Assembly (NCBI GenBank): GCA_950106755.1
Contig: CATNNA010000010.1
Location: 124,001 to 188,000 of the forward strand
DNA length: 64,000 nucleotides
DNA from: Climacium dendroides
Lineage: Eukaryota > Streptophyta > Bryopsida > Hypnales > Climaciaceae
Reading direction: 5' to 3'
Of this stretch, positions 11,468 through 24,496 are shown in pieces. Both the position numbers and the translations under genes were made by a program. A model generated the notes under the pieces. The model did not search any database, was not told the origin of the DNA, and worked only from the letters and a program-made list of their open reading frames with translations. Each line of letters starts with the position of its first letter. The first letter of the stretch is position 1.

Positions 11468-13417
11468 AGATTTGCAACTTATGTGTTATGTTTTCCGACA
11501 TGATTCTACGTCAAAATGATATAATTTATTGGTTTGGTTTCTATTAAATACAGCATGATTTTTAGAGTCTCCTTTTTTTAAAACCCATTTCACTTACAAA
11601 AGTGTGGGGAAGCAATAGGGTTCTCTTAAACTTCATTTTTCCATGAATCCTAATTATTTCGAAGATTTGCAACTTATGTGTTATGTTTTCGGACATGATT
11701 CCACGTCAAAACGATATAATTTATTGGTTTGGTTTCTATTAAATACAGCATGATTTTTAGAGTCTCCTATTTTTAAAACCCATTTCACTTACAAAAGTGT
11801 GGGGAAGCAATAGGGTTCTCTTAGACTTCATTCCTCCATGAATCCAAATTATTTCGAAGATTTGCAACTTATGTGTTATGTTTTCCGACATGATTCTACG
11901 TCAAAACGCTATAATTTATTGGTTTGGTTTCTATTAAATACAGCATGATTTTTAGAGTCTCCTATTTTTAAAACCCATTTCACTTACAAAAGTGTGGGGA
12001 AGCAATAGGGTTCTCTTAGACTTCATTCCTCCATGAATCCAAATTATTTCGAAGATTTGCAACTTATGTGTTATGTTTTCCGACATGATTCTACGTCAAA
12101 ACGATATAATTTATTGGTTTGGTTTCTATTAAATACAGCATGATTTTTAGAGTCTCCTTTTTTTAAAACCCATTTCACTTACAAAAGTGTGGGGAAGCAA
12201 TAGGGTTCTCTTAAACTTCATTTTTCCATGAATCCTAATTATTTCGAAGATTTGCAACTTATGTGTTATGTTTTCGGACATGATTCCACGTCAAAACGAT
12301 ATAATTTATTGGTTTGGTTTCTATTAAATACAGCATGATTTTTAGAGTCTCCTTTTTTTAAAACCCATTTCACTTACAAAAGTGTGGGGAAGCAATAGGG
12401 TTCTCTTAAACTTCATTTTTCCATGAATCCTAATTATTTCGAAGATTTGCAACTTATGTGTTATGTTTTCGGACATGATTCCACGTCAAAACGATATAAT
12501 TTATTGGTTTGGTTTCTATTAAATACAGCATGATTTTTAGAGTCTCCTTTTTTTAAAACCCATTTCACTTACAAAAGTATAGGGAAGCAATAGGGTTCTC
12601 TTAAACTTCATTTTTCCATGAATCCTAATTATTTCGAAGATTTGCAACTTATGTGTTATATTTTCGGACATGATTCCACGTCAAAACGATATAATTTATT
12701 GGTTTCGTTTCTATTAAATACAGCATGATTTTTAGAGTCTCTTCTTTTTAAAACCCATTTCACTTACAAAAGTATAGGGAAGCACTAGGGTTCTCTTAAA
12801 CTTCATTTTTCCATGAATCCTAATTATTTCGAAGATTTGCAACTTATGTGTTATGTTTTCGGACATGATTCCCCGTCAAAACGATATAATTTATCGGTTT
12901 GGTTTCTATTAAATACAGCATGATTTTTAGAGTCTCGTTTTTTTAAAACCCATTTCACTTACAAAAGTGTGGGAAAGCACTAGGGTTCTCTTAAACTTCA
13001 TTTTTCCATGAATCCTAATTATTTCGAAGATTTGCAACTTATGTGTTATATTTTCGGACATGATTCCACGTCAAAACGATATAATTTATTGGTTTCGTTT
13101 CTATTAAATACAGCATGATTTTTACAGTCTCCTTTTTTTAAAACCCATTTCACTTACAAAAGTGTGGGGAAGCAATAGGGTTCTCTTAAACTTCATTTTT
13201 CCATGAATCCTAATTATTTCGAAGATTTGCAACTTATGTGTTATGTTTTCGGACATGATTCCACGTCAAAACGATATAATTTATTGGTTTGGTTTCTATT
13301 AAATACAGCATGATTTTTAGAGTCTCCTATTTTTAAAACCCATTTCACTTACAAAAGTGTGGGGAAGCAATAGGGTTCTCTTAGACTTCATTCCTCCATG
13401 AATCCAAATTATTTCGA
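11468..13417. repeat. 11-monomer higher-order unit, copy 2 (10 of 11 monomers)
   Basis: Repeats 9323-11272 monomer for monomer, including the rare AAAATGAT and TTTTTACAG variants. The tenth monomer (13223) switches its tail to TTAGAC...CCAAATT where copy 1 has TTAAAC...CCTAATT, and the eleventh monomer is not present: the following one (13418) is a CTACG type instead. Confidence 0.94.
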
Positions 13418-13612
13418 AGATTTGCAACTTATGTGTTATGTTTTCCGACATGATTCTACGTCAAAACGCTATAATTTATTGGTTTGGTTTCTATTAAATA
13501 CAGCATGATTTTTAGAGTCTCCTTTTTTTAAAACCCATTTCACTTACAAAAGTGTGGGGAAGCAATAGGGTTCTCTTAAACTTCATTTTTCCATGAATCC
13601 TAATTATTTCGA
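13418..13612. repeat. Single monomer, boundary of the 2145-bp domain
   Basis: A 195-bp monomer with TTCCGACATGATTCTACG, GCTATAAT and the ordinary CTCC+T7 run. It combines the head of one unit member (compare 9713) with an ordinary form A right half. Confidence 0.85.
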
Positions 13613-14776
13613 AGATTTGCAACTTATGTGTTATGTTTTCGGACATGATTCCACGTCAAAACGATATAATTTATTGGTTTGGTTTCTATCAAATACAGCA
13701 TGATTTCTAGAGTCTCTTTTTTAAAACCCATTTCACTTACAAAAGTGTGGGGAAGCAATAGGGTTCTCTTAAACTTCATTTTTCCATGAATCCTAATTAT
13801 TTCGAAGATTTGCAACTTATGTGTTATGTTTTCGGACATGATTCCCCGTCAAAACGATATAATTTATTGGTTTGGTTTCTATTAAATACAGCATGATTTT
13901 TAGAGTCTCCTTTTTTTAAAACCCATTTCACTTACAAAAGTGTGGGGAAGCAATAGGGTTCTCTTAAACTTCATTCCTCCATGAATCCTAATTATTTCGA
14001 AGATTTGCAACTTATGTGTTATGTTTTCGGACATGATTCCACGTCAAAACGCTATAATTTATTGGTTTGGTTTCTATCAAATGCAGCATGATTTCTAGAG
14101 TCTCTTTTTTAAAACCCATTTCACTTACAAAAGTGTGGGGAAGCAATAGGGTTCTCTTAAACTTCATTTTTCCATGAATCCTAATTATTTCGAAGATTTG
14201 CAACTTATGTGTTATGTTTTCGGACATGATTCCCCGTCAAAACGATATAATTTATTGGTTTGGTTTCTATTAAATACAGCATGATTTTTAGAGTCTCCTT
14301 TTTTTAAAACCCATTTCACTTACAAAAGTGTGGGGAAGCAATAGGGTTCTCTTAAACTTCATTCCTCCATGAATCCTAATTATTTCGAAGATTTGCAACT
14401 TATGTGTTATGTTTTCGGACATGATTCCACGTCAAAACGCTATAATTTATTGGTTTGGTTTCTATCAAATGCAGCATGATTTCTAGAGTCTCTTTTTTAA
14501 AACCCATTTCACTTACAAAAGTGTGGGGAAGCAATAGGGTTCTCTTAAACTTCATTTTTTCATGAATCCTAATTATTTCGAAGATTTGCAACTTATGTGT
14601 TATATTTTCGGACATGATTCCACGTCAAAACGATATAATTTATTGGTTTCGTTTCTATTAAATACAGCATGATTTTTAGAGTCTCCTTTTTTTAAAACCC
14701 ATTTCACTTACAAAAGTGTGGGGAAGCAATAGGGTTCTCTTAAACTTCATTTTTCCATGAATCCTAATTATTTCGA
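13613..14776. repeat. Three 388-bp dimers (193 + 195)
   Basis: Dimers at 13613-14000, 14001-14388 and 14389-14776. Each is a B1 monomer followed by a 195-bp monomer. The first two 195-bp members are alike (CCCCG, GTGTGGGG, ATTCCTCC). The second and third B1 members are r type (CAAATGCAG). The last dimer ends with a TTATATTTTCGG monomer and has ATTTTTTCATG in its B1 half. Confidence 0.9.
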
Positions 14777-16135
14777 AGATTTGCAACTTATGTGTTATAT
14801 TTTCGGACATGATTCCACGTCAAAACGATATAATTTATTGGTTTCGTTTCTATTAAATACAGCATGATTTTTAGAGTCTCCTTTTTTTAAAACCCATTTC
14901 ACTTACAAAAGTGTGGGGAAGCAATAGGGTTCTCTTAAACTTCATTTTTCCATGAATCCTAATTATTTCGAAGATTTGCAACTTATGTGTTATGTTTTCG
15001 GACATGATTCCACGTCAAAACGATATAATTTATTGGTTTGGTTTCTATTAAATACAGCATGATTTTTAGAGTCTCCTATTTTTAAAACCCATTTCACTTA
15101 CAAAAGTGTGGGGAAGCAATAGGGTTCTCTTAGACTTCATTCCTCCATGAATCCAAATTATTTCGAAGATTTGCAACTTATGTGTTATATTTTCCGACAT
15201 GATTCTACGTCAAAACGATATAATTTATTGGTTTGGTTTCTATTAAATACAGCATGATTTTTAGAGTCTCCTTTTTTTAAAACCCATTTCACTTACAAAA
15301 GTGTGGGGAAGCAATAGGGTTCTCTTAAACTTCATTTTTCCATGAATCCTAATTATTTCGAAGATTTGCAACTTATGTGTTATGTTTTCGGACATGATTC
15401 CACGTCAAAACGATATAATTTATTGGTTTGGTTTCTATCAAATACAGCATGATTTCTAGAGTCTCTTTTTTAAAACCCATTTCACTTACAAAAGTGTGGG
15501 GAAGCAATAGGGTTCTCTTAAACTTCATTTTTCCATGAATCCTAATTATTTCGAAGATTTGCAACTTATGTGTTATGTTTTCGGACATGATTCCCCGTCA
15601 AAACGATATAATTTATTGGTTTGGTTTCTATTAAATACAGCATGATTTTTAGAGTCTCCTTTTTTTAAAACCCATTTCACTTACAAAAGTATAGGGAAGC
15701 AATAGGGTTCTCTTAAACTTCATTTTTCCATGAATCCTAATTATTTCGAAGATTTGCAACTTATGTGTTATGTTTTCGGACATGATTCCACGTCAAAACG
15801 CTATAATTTATTGGTTTGGTTTCTATCAAATGCAGCATGATTTCTAGAGTCTCTTTTTTAAAACCCATTTCACTTACAAAAGTGTGGGGAAGCAATAGGG
15901 TTCTCTTAAACTTCATTTTTCCATGAATCCTAATTATTTCGAAGATTTGCAACTTATGTGTTATGTTTTCGGACATGATTCCACGTCAAAACGATATAAT
16001 TTATTGGTTTGGTTTCTATCAAATACAGCATGATTTCTAGAGTCTCTTTTTTAAAACCCATTTCACTTACAAAAGTGTGGGGAAGCAATAGGGTTCTCTT
16101 AAACTTCATTTTTCCATGAATCCTAATTATTTCGA
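14777..16135. repeat. Seven-monomer segment, left copy of a 2917-bp-spaced duplication
   Basis: Monomers at 14777, 14972 (CCTATTTTT, TTAGAC tail), 15167 (TTATATTTTCCGAC, CTACG), 15362 (B1), 15555 (CCCCG, GTATAGGG), 15750 (r-type B1) and 15943 (B1). The same series appears at 17694-19052, 2917 bp on. Confidence 0.9.
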
Positions 16136-16915
16136 AGATTTGCAACTTATGTGTTATGTTTTCGGACATGATTCCCCGTCAAAACGATATAATTTATTGG
16201 TTTGGTTTCTATTAAATACAGCATGATTTTTAGAGTCTCCTTTTTTTAAAACCCATTTCACTTACAAAAGTGTGGGAAAGCACTAGGGTTCTCTTAAACT
16301 TCATTTTTCCATGAATCCTAATTATTTCGAAGATTTGCAACTTATGTGTTATGTTTTCGGACATGATTCCCCGTCAAAACGATATAATTTATCGGTTTGG
16401 TTTCTATTAAATACAGCATGATTTTTAGAGTCTCGTTTTTTTAAAACCCATTTCACTTACAAAAGTGTGGGAAAGCACTAGGGTTCTCTTAAACTTCATT
16501 TTTCCATGAATCCTAATTATTTCGAAGATTTGCAACTTATGTGTTATGTTTTCGGACATGATTCCCCGTCAAAACGATATAATTTATCGGTTTGGTTTCT
16601 ATTAAATACAGCATGATTTTTAGAGTCTCGTTTTTTTAAAACCCATTTCACTTACAAAAGTGTGGGAAAGCACTAGGGTTCTCTTAAACTTCATTTTTCC
16701 ATGAATCCTAATTATTTCGAAGATTTGCAACTTATGTGTTATGTTTTCGGACATGATTCCCCGTCAAAACGATATAATTTATCGGTTTGGTTTCTATTAA
16801 ATACAGCATGATTTTTAGAGTCTCGTTTTTTTAAAACCCATTTCACTTACAAAAGTGTGGGAAAGCACTAGGGTTCTCTTAAACTTCATTTTTCCATGAA
16901 TCCTAATTATTTCGA
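16136..16915. repeat. Run of CTCG-type monomers (s), three identical by eye
   Basis: The monomers at 16331, 16526 and 16721 look identical over 195 bp: CCCCG, TTATCGG, CTCGTTTTTTT, GTGGGAAAGCACT. The one at 16136 shares only the right end (GTGGGAAAGCACT) and has the ordinary T-run. Elsewhere the s monomer occurs singly, so this is a local single-monomer amplification. Confidence 0.92.
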
Positions 16916-17498
16916 AGATTTGCAACTTATGTGTTATGTTTTCGGACATGATTCCCCGTCAAAACGATATAATTTATTGGTTTAGTTTCTATTAAATACA
17001 GCATGATTTTTAGAGTCTCCTTTTTTTAAAACCCATTTCACTTACAAAAGTGTGGAGAAGCAATAGGGTTCTCTTAAACTTCATTTTTCCATGAATCCTA
17101 ATTATTTCGAAGATTTGCAACTTGTGTGTTATGTTTTCGGACAGGCTTCCACGTCAAAACCATATAATTTATTGGTTTGGTTTCTATTAAATACAGCATG
17201 ATTTTTAGAGTCTCCTTTTTTTAAAACCCATTTCACTTACAAAAGTGTGGGGAAGCAATAGGGTTCTCTTAAACTTCATTTTTTCATGAATCCTAATTAT
17301 TTCGAAGATTTGCAACTTATGTGTTATGTTTTCGGAAATGATTTCACGTCAAAACGATATAATTTATTGGTTTGGTTTCTATCAAATACAGCATGATTTC
17401 TAGAGTCTCTTTTTTAAAACCCATTTCAATTGAGAATGTGTGGGGAAGCAATAGGATTCTCTTAAACTTCATTTTTCCATGAATCCTAATTATTTCGA
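16916..17498. repeat. Displaced e-f-a trimer of the 1168-bp unit
   Basis: Three monomers: CCCCG with GTGTGGAGAAG (e), CTTGTGTGTT with AGGCTTCC, AACCATATAAT and ATTTTTTCATG (f), and B2 with GGAAATGATTTC (a). This order is the signature of the domain that starts at 29543, about 12 kb to the right. The e monomer has a private GGTTTAGTTTC. Confidence 0.92.
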
Positions 17499-18278
17499 AG
17501 ATTTGCAACTTATGTGTTATGTTTTCGGACATGATTCCCCGTCAAAACGATATAATTTATCGGTTTGGTTTCTATTAAATACAGCATGATTTTTAGAGTC
17601 TCGTTTTTTTAAAACCCATTTCACTTACAAAAGTGTGGGAAAGCACTAGGGTTCTCTTAAACTTCATTTTTCCATGAATCCTAATTATTTCGAAGATTTG
17701 CAACTTATGTGTTATATTTTCGGACATGATTCCACGTCAAAACGATATAATTTATTGGTTTCGTTTCTATTAAATACAGCATGATTTTTAGAGTCTCCTT
17801 TTTTTAAAACCCATTTCACTTACAAAAGTGTGGGGAAGCAATAGGGTTCTCTTAAACTTCATTTTTCCATGAATCCTAATTATTTCGAAGATTTGCAACT
17901 TATGTGTTATGTTTTCGGACATGATTCCACGTCAAAACGATATAATTTATTGGTTAGGTTTCTATTAAATACAGCATGATTTTTAGAGTCTCCTCTTTTT
18001 AAAACCCATTTCACTTACAAAAGTGTGGGGAAGCAATAGGGTTCTCTTAGACTTCATTCCTCCATGAATCCAAATTATTTCGAAGATTTGCAACTTATGT
18101 GTTATATTTTCCGACATGATTCTACGTCAAAACGATATAATTTATTGGTTTGGTTTCTATTAAATACAGCATGATTTTTAGAGTCTCCTTTTTTTAAAAC
18201 CCATTTCACTTACAAAAGTGTGGGGAAGCAATAGGGTTCTCTTAAACTTCATTTTTCCATGAATCCTAATTATTTCGA
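17499..18278. repeat. s monomer and start of the right copy of the 2917-bp duplication
   Basis: Monomers at 17499 (s type), 17694 (TTATATTTTCGG, GGTTTCG), 17889 and 18084 (TTATATTTTCCGAC, CTACG). The one at 17889 matches 14972 except for GGTTAGG and CCTCTTTTT in place of GGTTTGG and CCTATTTTT. Confidence 0.88.
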
Positions 18279-20413
18279 AGATTTGCAACTTATGTGTTAT
18301 GTTTTCGGACATGATTCCACGTCAAAACGATATAATTTATTGGTTTGGTTTCTCTCAAATACAGCATGATTTCTAGAGTCTCTTTTTTAAAACCCATTTC
18401 ACTTACAAAAGTGTGGGGAAGCAATAGGGTTCTCTTAAACTTCATTTTTCCATGAATCCTAATTATTTCGAAGATTTGCAACTTATGTGTTATGTTTTCG
18501 GACATGATTCCCCGTCAAAACGATATAATTTATTGGTTTGGTTTCTATTAAATACAGCATGATTTTTAGAGTCTCCTTTTTTTAAAACCCATTTCACTTA
18601 CAAAAGTATAGGGAAGCAATAGGGTTCTCTTAAACTTCATTTTTCCATGAATCCTAATTATTTCGAAGATTTGCAACTTATGTGTTATGTTTTCGGACAT
18701 GATTCCACGTCAAAACGCTATAATTTATTGGTTTGGTTTCTATCAAATGCAGCATGATTTCTAGAGTCTCTTTTTTAAAACCCATTTCACTTACAAAAGT
18801 GTGGGGAAGCAATAGGGTTCTCTTAAACTTCATTTTTCCATGAATCCTAATTATTTCGAAGATTTGCAACTTATGTGTTATGTTTTCGGACATGATTCCA
18901 CGTCAAAACGATATAATTTATTGGTTTGGTTTCTATCAAATACAGCATGATTTCTAGAGTCTCTTTTTTAAAACCCATTTCACTTACAAAAGTGTGGGGA
19001 AGCAATAGGGTTCTCTTAAACTTCATTTTTCCATGAATCCTAATTATTTCGAAGATTTGCAACTTATGTGTTATATTTTCGGACATGATTCCACGTCAAA
19101 ACGATATAATTTATTGGTTTCGTTTCTATTAAATACAGCATGATTTTTAGAGTCTCCTTTTTTTAAAACCCATTTCACTTACAAAAGTATAGGGAAGCAA
19201 TAGGGTTCTCTTAAACTTCATTTTTCCATGAATCCTAATTATTTCGAAGATTTGCAACTTATGTGTTATGTTTTCGGACATGATTCCCCGTCAAAACGAT
19301 ATAATTTATCGGTTTGGTTTCTATTAAATACAGCATGATTTTTAGAGTCTCGTTTTTTTAAAACCCATTTCACTTACAAAAGTGTGGGAAAGCACTAGGG
19401 TTCTCTTAAACTTCATTTTTCCATGAATCCTAATTATTTCGAAGATTTGCAACTTATGTGTTATATTTTCTGACATGATTCCACGTCAAAACGATATAAT
19501 TTATTGGTTTGGTTTCTATTAAATACAGCATGATTTTTAGAGTCTCCTTTTTTTAAAACCCATTTCACTTACAAAAGTGTGGGGAAGCAATAGGGTTCTC
19601 TTAAACTTCATTTTTCCATGAATCCTAATTATTTCGAAGATTTGCAACTTATGTGTTATGTTTTCGGACATGATTCCACGTCAAAACGCTATAATTTATT
19701 GGTTTGGTTTCTATCAAATGCAGCATGATTTCTAGAGTCTCTTTTTTAAAACCCATTTCACTTACAAAAGTGTGGGGAAGCAATAGGGTTCTCTTAAACT
19801 TCATTTTTCCATGAATCCTAATTATTTCGAAGATTTGCAACTTATGTGTTATGTTTTCGGACATGATTCCACGTCAAAACGATATAATTTATTGGTTTGG
19901 TTTCTATCAAATACAGCATGATTTCTAGAGTCTCTTTTTTAAAACCCATTTCACTTACAAAAGTGTGGGGAAGCAATAGGGTTCTCTTAAACTTCATTTT
20001 TCCATGAATCCTAATTATTTCGAAGATTTGCAACTTATGTGTTATGTTTTCGGACATGATTCCCCGTCAAAACGATATAATTTATTGGTTTGGTTTCTAT
20101 TAAATACAGCATGATTTTTAGAGTCTCCTTTTTTTAAAACCCATTTCACTTACAAAAGTATAGGGAAGCAATAGGGTTCTCTTAAACTTCATTTTTCCAT
20201 GAATCCTAATTATTTCGAAGATTTGCAACTTATGTGTTATGTTTTCGGACATGATTCCACGTCAAAACGCTATAATTTATTGGTTTGGTTTCTATCAAAT
20301 GCAGCATGATTTTTAGAGTCTCCTTTTTTTAAAACCCATTTCACTTACAAAAGTGTGGGGAAGCAATAGGGTTCTCTTAAACTTCATTTTTCCATGAATC
20401 CTAATTATTTCGA
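18279..20413. repeat. 11-monomer unit related to the 2133-bp unit, 2135 bp
   Basis: Order p-q-r-p-u-s-t-r-p-q-r', where p is plain B1, q is CCCCG with GTATAGGG, r is CAAATGCAG B1, s is the CTCG type and t has TTATATTTTCTGAC. The first p has TTTCTCTCAAAT, shared only with 24497 and 26630. Position five is a TTATATTTTCGG monomer (u) instead of q, and the last member (20219) is a 195-bp hybrid of r and form A. It matches 24497 onward at a spacing of 6218 bp. Confidence 0.9.
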
Positions 20414-20608
20414 AGATTTGCAACTTATGTGTTATGTTTTCGGACATGATTCCACGTCAAAACGATATAATTTATTGGTTTGGTTTCTATTAAATACAGC
20501 ATGATTTTTAGAGTCTCCTTTTTTTAAAACCCATTTCACTTACAAAAGTGTGGGGAAGCAATAGGGTTCTCTTAAACTTCATTTTTCCATGAATCCTAAT
20601 TATTTCGA
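20414..20608. repeat. Single form A monomer between units
   Basis: Plain 195-bp monomer (CCACG, GTGTGGGG, ATTTTTCC). It sits where the 1944-bp units further right have two monomers (22163 and 22358), so this region is one monomer shorter. Confidence 0.85.
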
Positions 20609-22552
20609 AGATTTGCAACTTATGTGTTATGTTTTCGGACAGGCTTCCACGTCAAAACGATATAATTTATTGGTTTGGTTTCTATCAAATACAGCATGAT
20701 TTCTAGAGTCTCTTTTTTAAAACCCATTTCACTTACAAAAGTGTGGGGAAGCAATAGGGTTCTCTTAAACTTCATTTTTCCATGAATCCTAATTATTTCG
20801 AAGATTTGCAACTTATGTGTTATGTTTTCGGACATGATTCCCCGTCAAAACGATATAATTTATTGGTTTGGTTTCTATTAAATACAGCATGATTTTTAGA
20901 GTCTCCTTTTTTTAAAACCCATTTCACTTACAAAAGTATAGGGAAGCAATAGGGTTCTCTTAAACTTCATTTTTCCATGAATCCTAATTATTTCGAAGAT
21001 TTGCAACTTATGTGTTATGTTTTCGGACATGATTCCCCGTCAAAACGATATAATTTATCGGTTTGGTTTCTATTAAATACAGCATGATTTTTAGAGTCTC
21101 GTTTTTTTAAAACCCATTTCACTTACAAAAGTGTGGGAAAGCACTAGGGTTCTCTTAAACTTCATTTTTCCATGAATCCTAATTATTTCGAAGATTTGCA
21201 ACTTATGTGTTATATTTTCTGACATGATTCCACGTCAAAACGATATAATTTATTGGTTTGGTTTCTATTAAATACAGCATGATTTTTAGAGTCTCCTTTT
21301 TTTAAAACCCATTTCACTTACAAAAGTGTGGGGAAGCAATAGGGTTCTCTTAAACTTCATTTTTCCATGAATCCTAATTATTTCGAAGATTTGCAACTTA
21401 TGTGTTATGTTTTCGGACATGATTCCACGTCAAAACGCTATAATTTATTGGTTTGGTTTCTATCAAATGCAGCATGATTTCTAGAGTCTCTTTTTTAAAA
21501 CCCATTTCACTTACAAAAGTGTGGGGAAGCAATAGGGTTCTCTTAAACTTCATTTTTCCATGAATCCTAATTATTTCGAAGATTTGCAACTTATGTGTTA
21601 TGTTTTCGGACAGGCTTCCACGTCAAAACGATATAATTTATTGGTTTGGTTTCTATCAAATACAGCATGATTTCTAGAGTCTCTTTTTTAAAACCCATTT
21701 CACTTACAAAAGTGTGGGGAAGCAATAGGGTTCTCTTAAACTTCATTTTTCCATGAATCCTAATTATTTCGAAGATTTGCAACTTATGTGTTATGTTTTC
21801 GGACATGATTCCCCGTCAAAACGATATAATTTATTGGTTTGGTTTCTATTAAATACAGCATGATTTTTAGAGTCTCCTTTTTTTAAAACCCATTTCACTT
21901 ACAAAAGTATAGGGAAGCAATAGGGTTCTCTTAAACTTCATTTTTCCATGAATCCTAATTATTTCGAAGATTTGCAACTTATGTGTTATGTTTTCGGACA
22001 TGATTCCACGTCAAAACGCTATAATTTATTGGTTTGGTTTCTATCAAATGCAGCATGATTTTTAGAGTCTCCTTTTTTTAAAACCCATTTCACTTACAAA
22101 AGTGTGGGGAAGCAATAGGGTTCTCTTAAACTTCATTTTTCCATGAATCCTAATTATTTCGAAGATTTGCAACTTATGTGTTATGTTTTCGGACATGATT
22201 CCACGTCAAAACGATATAATTTATTGGTTTCGTTTCTATTAAATACAGCATGATTTTTAGAGTCTCCTTTTTTTAAAACCCATTTCACTTACAAAAGTGT
22301 GGGGAAGCAATAGGGTTCTCTTAGACTTCATTCCTCCATGAATCCAAATTATTTCGAAGATTTGCAACTTATGTGTTATATTTTCCGACATGATTCTACG
22401 TCAAAACGATATAATTTATTGGTTTGGTTTCTATTAAATACAGCATGATTTTTAGAGTCTCCTTTTTTTAAAACCCATTTCACTTACAAAAGTGTGGGGA
22501 AGCAATAGGGTTCTCTTAAACTTCATTTTTCCATGAATCCTAATTATTTCGA
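20609..22552. repeat. 10-monomer higher-order unit, 1944 bp, copy 1
   Basis: Order p'-q-s-t-r-p'-q-r'-w-x with lengths 193-195-195-195-193-193-195-195-195-195. p' is B1 with an AGGCTTCC head; r' (21968) is a 195-bp hybrid with CAAATGCAG but form A right half; w has the TTAGAC...CCAAATT tail; x has TTATATTTTCCGAC and CTACG. All diagnostic sites repeat 1944 bp downstream. Confidence 0.95.
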
Positions 22553-24496
22553 AGATTTGCAACTTATGTGTTATGTTTTCGGACAGGCTTCCACGTCAAA
22601 ACGATATAATTTATTGGTTTGGTTTCTATCAAATACAGCATGATTTCTAGAGTCTCTTTTTTAAAACCCATTTCACTTACAAAAGTGTGGGGAAGCAATA
22701 GGGTTCTCTTAAACTTCATTTTTCCATGAATCCTAATTATTTCGAAGATTTGCAACTTATGTGTTATGTTTTCGGACATGATTCCCCGTCAAAACGATAT
22801 AATTTATTGGTTTGGTTTCTATTAAATACAGCATGATTTTTAGAGTCTCCTTTTTTTAAAACCCATTTCACTTACAAAAGTATAGGGAAGCAATAGGGTT
22901 CTCTTAAACTTCATTTTTCCATGAATCCTAATTATTTCGAAGATTTGCAACTTATGTGTTATGTTTTCGGACATGATTCCCCGTCAAAACGATATAATTT
23001 ATCGGTTTGGTTTCTATTAAATACAGCATGATTTTTAGAGTCTCGTTTTTTTAAAACCCATTTCACTTACAAAAGTGTGGGAAAGCACTAGGGTTCTCTT
23101 AAACTTCATTTTTCCATGAATCCTAATTATTTCGAAGATTTGCAACTTATGTGTTATATTTTCTGACATGATTCCACGTCAAAACGATATAATTTATTGG
23201 TTTGGTTTCTATTAAATACAGCATGATTTTTAGAGTCTCCTTTTTTTAAAACCCATTTCACTTACAAAAGTGTGGGGAAGCAATAGGGTTCTCTTAAACT
23301 TCATTTTTCCATGAATCCTAATTATTTCGAAGATTTGCAACTTATGTGTTATGTTTTCGGACATGATTCCACGTCAAAACGCTATAATTTATTGGTTTGG
23401 TTTCTATCAAATGCAGCATGATTTCTAGAGTCTCTTTTTTAAAACCCATTTCACTTACAAAAGTGTGGGGAAGCAATAGGGTTCTCTTAAACTTCATTTT
23501 TCCATGAATCCTAATTATTTCGAAGATTTGCAACTTATGTGTTATGTTTTCGGACAGGCTTCCACGTCAAAACGATATAATTTATTGGTTTGGTTTCTAT
23601 CAAATACAGCATGATTTCTAGAGTCTCTTTTTTAAAACCCATTTCACTTACAAAAGTGTGGGGAAGCAATAGGGTTCTCTTAAACTTCATTTTTCCATGA
23701 ATCCTAATTATTTCGAAGATTTGCAACTTATGTGTTATGTTTTCGGACATGATTCCCCGTCAAAACGATATAATTTATTGGTTTGGTTTCTATTAAATAC
23801 AGCATGATTTTTAGAGTCTCCTTTTTTTAAAACCCATTTCACTTACAAAAGTATAGGGAAGCAATAGGGTTCTCTTAAACTTCATTTTTCCATGAATCCT
23901 AATTATTTCGAAGATTTGCAACTTATGTGTTATGTTTTCGGACATGATTCCACGTCAAAACGCTATAATTTATTGGTTTGGTTTCTATCAAATGCAGCAT
24001 GATTTTTAGAGTCTCCTTTTTTTAAAACCCATTTCACTTACAAAAGTGTGGGGAAGCAATAGGGTTCTCTTAAACTTCATTTTTCCATGAATCCTAATTA
24101 TTTCGAAGATTTGCAACTTATGTGTTATGTTTTCGGACATGATTCCACGTCAAAACGATATAATTTATTGGTTTCGTTTCTATTAAATACAGCATGATTT
24201 TTAGAGTCTCCTTTTTTTAAAACCCATTTCACTTACAAAAGTGTGGGGAAGCAATAGGGTTCTCTTAGACTTCATTCCTCCATGAATCCAAATTATTTCG
24301 AAGATTTGCAACTTATGTGTTATATTTTCCGACATGATTCTACGTCAAAACGATATAATTTATTGGTTTGGTTTCTATTAAATACAGCATGATTTTTAGA
24401 GTCTCCTTTTTTTAAAACCCATTTCACTTACAAAAGTGTGGGGAAGCAATAGGGTTCTCTTAAACTTCATTTTTCCATGAATCCTAATTATTTCGA
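22553..24496. repeat. 10-monomer higher-order unit, 1944 bp, copy 2
   Basis: Same order as 20609-22552; I saw no difference at diagnostic sites, so this is a recent duplication. The monomer that follows (24497) has an ATGATTCC head and TCTCTCAAAT rather than p', which marks the end of the unit. Confidence 0.95.
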
